Part shown: one piece after another, positions 3,696 to 6,579 of the stretch | Layout of the letters: each line of letters begins with the position of its first letter | How positions within the stretch are numbered: the first letter of the stretch is position 1 | Assembly (NCBI GenBank): GCA_021414185.1 | Contig: JAIOOZ010000668.1 | Span: 1-6,579 of the forward strand | From: Betaproteobacteria bacterium | Lineage (GTDB): Bacteria > Pseudomonadota > Gammaproteobacteria > Burkholderiales > SG8-41 | Length of the DNA stretch: 6,579 nt | Reading direction: 5' to 3' | Notes under the pieces: generated by a model | Seen by the model: only the letters and a program-made list of their open reading frames with translations | What the model was told of the DNA's origin: nothing | The model's database searches: none | Made by a program: the position numbers and the translations under genes

Positions 3696-6579
3696 CTGCA
3701 TTTCCCGCTTGCCGAGCTTGACCAGGCAATGGTCTATCCACTCGGCAGTCAGTTTCTCCTGCACTGAATTCTGGCGCAGGCGCTGGTTGAGCGCCGGCCA
3801 GTCGACGTTATCGAGCGGCTGGTCCTGGTTGAAGCACGAGAACACATAACTCGTCTTGCCGGTCGCCGGGTCGACGTGCGGCTGCAGGCACTGCGCGCAG
3901 ATTTCCTTCATCATGCATTGCATCGGCGAGTTGATCGAGCCGATCGCAAAATGATGCGGCTTGAGAAACGGCTTCAACTCCGCATGGCGCGCCTGCGCAA
4001 CGGCCGCCATCATGCGGTCGGAGCCGATGGCAATCAGGCGGTCGGCTGACTTCAGTGAAATTTCCGGATTGCCGAGATTGCCGACGGCATAGGCGTGTAT
4101 CGCCTGCACGATATTGCCGACGAAGGTGCGGTCGAGCGGCCGTTGCGGCGTAAATCCCGGCTCTTCGTCGCAGCACCAGACGACCACGTCCGCAGCCGCT
4201 TCGATATCGGCCACCTTGTAGCGGTCTATCATGTGCTTGTAGCCGGCGAAGTACAGCACGCGATTGCCGGCGGCCCGCATCGCCTGCCCGATCGAAAACA
4301 GCACGGCATTGCCGAGCCCGCCGCCGACCAGAACGACCGTCTCGTTGACCGGAATTTCGGTCGGCGCGCCGGTAGGCCCCATCATCACGACCGGCTCGCC
4401 CGGTTTCAGCAACACGCACATGTCGCTCGAGCCGCCCATTTCGAGCACGATGGTGGAAATCAGCCCGCGTTCGGCATCTACCCAGGCGCCGGTCAGCGCG
4501 AGCCCTTCCATCGCCAGCCGCGAATGCTCCGCGTTCAATGCGCTCGTTTCAAAATTCTGCAGCCGGTAGAACTGGCCGGGGCGGAAACGCCGCGCGGCGA
4601 TGGGTGCGCGCACCACGACTTCGACTATGGTCGGCGTGAGACGGATGACTTCATGCACGGTCGCGCGCAGCTCGTCGTTCAGCTTCGCGAGGAATGCGCT
4701 GCTGTCGAGGCTGGACGCCGCATTCACTTTGGTCAGCACGCGGCTGACGCTCGGATAACCCTGCTTCGCGCTGCCGATCGCTTTGACCACGTTGCCGAAA
4801 AAAGACGGATGCACGTCACCGAAGTAGCTGACGAAGCGGCCATCCTCGCGCCGCGACAGCAGCACGCGGACCTGCTCAGGTTTGGAAATTGACTTTTCGA
4901 CGGCCAGCGGCTGCCCGTCTTCGCCGCAGGCGCGGAAATACTTGCCATCGAGCGTAAACGACGGCGCTTCCTCGCGCGCGAGCACCGTATTCGGCTGGGT
5001 ACCTGCCGCTATCAGCACCGTTCGCGCCGGCAACTCGGCTTGCCCGGTTTCCGACCATTTGCCATCTTCGGCGCGTGTCTGCACGGCAACGCGTAACGCG
5101 CGTGCATGACCGTTGCCGTCGATATCGACGCCCAGCGGTGTCAGACCTTCTGCAAAACGTATGCCCTCTTCCAGCGCTTTCTGCACTTCTTCGTGATTCA
5201 ACGTGTACGAAGGGCTGTCGATCAGGCGCCGGCGGTACGCAATCGTCACACCACCCCAGCCCTGCAGCAGTTCCAGCGTGCGCGGCTCTCGTCCTTCGGC
5301 AGATGCTTGCATGCGCTCGTTGCGCAGAGCCCGGGCATGGGCCAGAAACTCATCGGCAATAACGCGCTCTTCGTCGTTCCACGCAATGCGTGCGGCCGCC
5401 TCGCCGTGCTCGCGCGCCATCGTTTCGTAGCGGGCAAGAAACTTCTCAACCTGCAGAGGGTAATACGCGAGAGACTCCGTGGCGGTATCGATCGCCGTCA
5501 AACCGCCGCCGACCACCACCACTGGCAAGCGCACTTGCATATTGGCTATCGAGTCGGCTTTGGCCGCACCAGTCAATTGCAGCGCCATCAGGAAATCCGA
5601 TGCGGTGCGCACACCGCGCGCCAGCCCATTGGGCATATCGAGCACAGTTGGACGTCCCGCGCCCAGCGCCAGCGCGATATGGTCGAAGCCAAGTGCGAAA
5701 GCTTCATCCGTTGTCAGCGTGCCGCCGAAGCGCACGCCGCCGAACAGTGCGAACTGGTCGCGGCGCTCGATCAGCAGGCGGATGATTTTCAGGAAATTCT
5801 TGTCCCAGCGCACCGTGATGCCATATTCAGCGACGCCACCGAAGCCGGCCATCACCCGCTCGTCGAGCGCCTCATAGAGTTCATGCACGTCGCGGATCGG
5901 TTCGCAGGCCACGCGCGCGCCATGGACGTCGACGCCGGAAATATGCGCCGGCAGTGGTTCGATCTTGAGTCCATCGACGCCGACGACGGTATGGCCGTCG
6001 TTCATCAGGAAATGCGTCAATGAGAATCCAGCCGGCCCCATGCCCGCGACCAGCACGCGCTTGCCCGACGGCGCTTTGGGGTAAGGCGTGCGCAGATTGA
6101 GCGGGTTCCAGCGCGTGAGCAGGCTGTAAATTTCAAACCCCCACGGCAGTTCGAGAACATCCTTCAGGGTGCGCGTTTCCGCTTGCGGAATATCGACCGG
6201 CTCCTGCTTCTGATAGATGCAGGCTTTCATGCAATCGTTGCAGATGCGGTGCCCGGTCGCCGCCACCATCGGGTTGTCGACAACGATCACCGCGAGTGCA
6301 CCGATGGCGACACCCTGGGTCTTCAGCTTGTGGAACTCGGATATTTTTTCTTCCAGCGGGCAACCGGCGAGCGTCACGCCGAACGGACTCTTTTTGAACG
6401 ATGCCGCGCCGCGCCCGCTGCCGCCTTTTTCCTTGAGCCCTTTGGAGCAGGAATCCTTGCCCTGCTCATGGCACCAGATACAGTAGTTCGCCTGATCCAG
6501 CGCCCCGGTCAGGTCCGTGCCGTGGTCAGTCAGTTTGAAACCGGCGCGGCGGCGGATATGCGAGGTATCGGCGGTGTAC
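3687..6579 (-). CDS. Fused GltD/NfnB-like and PyrK/NfnA-like iron-sulfur flavoprotein (5' end outside window)
   Basis: The frame is open from the right window edge to the TGA at 3689-3687, giving 963 visible residues with no start; the in-frame GTG at 6377 is internal. Residue numbers count from the edge. Cysteines 33, 36, 44, 73 and 113, 116, 120 resemble the two [4Fe-4S] sets of GltD-type reductases. FAD-binding GMGPAG is at 179-184. An NAD(P)H-binding GGGLTA is at about 357-362. A YRRRL...EEGIRF segment (447-475) and GDVHPSFFGNVVKAI (587-601) complete the GltD-like half. A ferredoxin-NADP-reductase-type module follows, with the flavin motif RPGQFYRL (666-673), nucleotide-loop GGGLGN (752-757), and Cys888, 894, 897 and 915 as a PyrK-like [2Fe-2S] set. 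The order matches the two Nfn subunits joined as B then A. A cytoplasmic role in pyridine-nucleotide/ferredoxin or other electron transfer is inferred. Electron bifurcation is not shown, and glutamate synthase activity is unlikely because no large subunit is seen. From memory, similar long uncharacterised oxidoreductases exist in proteobacteria. Confidence 0.88.
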   Translation of the reverse strand, partial: YTADTSHIRRRAGFKLTDHGTDLTGALDQANYCIWCHEQGKDSCSKGLKEKGGSGRGAASFKKSPFGVTLAGCPLEEKISEFHKLKTQGVAIGALAVIVVDNPMVAATGHRICNDCMKACIYQKQEPVDIPQAETRTLKDVLELPWGFEIYSLLTRWNPLNLRTPYPKAPSGKRVLVAGMGPAGFSLTHFLMNDGHTVVGVDGLKIEPLPAHISGVDVHGARVACEPIRDVHELYEALDERVMAGFGGVAEYGITVRWDKNFLKIIRLLIERRDQFALFGGVRFGGTLTTDEAFALGFDHIALALGAGRPTVLDMPNGLARGVRTASDFLMALQLTGAAKADSIANMQVRLPVVVVGGGLTAIDTATESLAYYPLQVEKFLARYETMAREHGEAAARIAWNDEERVIADEFLAHARALRNERMQASAEGREPRTLELLQGWGGVTIAYRRRLIDSPSYTLNHEEVQKALEEGIRFAEGLTPLGVDIDGNGHARALRVAVQTRAEDGKWSETGQAELPARTVLIAAGTQPNTVLAREEAPSFTLDGKYFRACGEDGQPLAVEKSISKPEQVRVLLSRREDGRFVSYFGDVHPSFFGNVVKAIGSAKQGYPSVSRVLTKVNAASSLDSSAFLAKLNDELRATVHEVIRLTPTIVEVVVRAPIAARRFRPGQFYRLQNFETSALNAEHSRLAMEGLALTGAWVDAERGLISTIVLEMGGSSDMCVLLKPGEPVVMMGPTGAPTEIPVNETVVLVGGGLGNAVLFSIGQAMRAAGNRVLYFAGYKHMIDRYKVADIEAAADVVVWCCDEEPGFTPQRPLDRTFVGNIVQAIHAYAVGNLGNPEISLKSADRLIAIGSDRMMAAVAQARHAELKPFLKPHHFAIGSINSPMQCMMKEICAQCLQPHVDPATGKTSYVFSCFNQDQPLDNVDWPALNQRLRQNSVQEKLTAEWIDHCLVKLGKREMQRV

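Noticed and set aside
5106..6023. A 305-codon plus-strand open frame opposite the fused reductase
   Set aside because: It is antisense to clear FAD and NAD(P)H motifs, and its composition is that of a shadow frame. No domain or ribosome-binding site supports it.
6375..6377. GTG at 6377 as the start of the fused reductase
   Set aside because: The same frame continues upstream to the window edge without a stop. It encodes three further cysteines of the first Fe-S motif, so the codon is an internal valine.

Overview
The window looks like chromosomal DNA from a GC-rich betaproteobacterium, probably of the Burkholderiales or a relative. The main reason is a Bug-type (TctC-like) periplasmic solute receptor, a family greatly expanded in that group. 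The high third-position GC of all reading frames agrees. This is an inference from gene content, not a taxonomic placement. No RNA gene, transposase, integrase, CRISPR array or phage gene is visible.

Layout. At the left edge (1-170, minus) is the N-terminal part of an alpha/beta hydrolase that runs out of the window. A 195-base gap follows, holding a 127-base element with inverted terminal repeats (224-350) and several small hairpins. Next comes a complete alpha/beta hydrolase (366-1193, minus), a paralogue of the first. A 131-base divergent region with a 23-base dyad separates it from a rightward pair: a tripartite tricarboxylate transporter (TTT) substrate-binding protein (1325-2323) and a class III omega-amino-acid:pyruvate aminotransferase (2352-3680). 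The right half (3687 to the window end, minus) is one very long, 5'-incomplete flavoprotein. It joins a GltD/NfnB-like iron-sulfur flavin reductase to a PyrK/NfnA-like ferredoxin-reductase module with a [2Fe-2S] cysteine set. It converges on the aminotransferase with only six bases between the stop codons.

How the genes may work together. The receptor and the aminotransferase are co-directional and 28 bases apart, so they are probably co-transcribed. They suggest capture of a small carboxylate or amino-carboxylate and transfer of an amino group to pyruvate. The hydrolases transcribed the other way from the same control region could act on a related ester or lactone, but their substrates cannot be read from sequence. 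The reductase is not obviously part of that pathway; its domains point to pyridine-nucleotide/ferredoxin or other intracellular electron transfer.

The most notable item is the fused reductase. It has an enlarged gap in its first iron-sulfur motif and a charged, helix-like insertion in its NAD(P)H domain. Second are the repeat element and the dyad in the divergent control region. I see no clear evidence of a wholly new system such as a defence island or mobile element.
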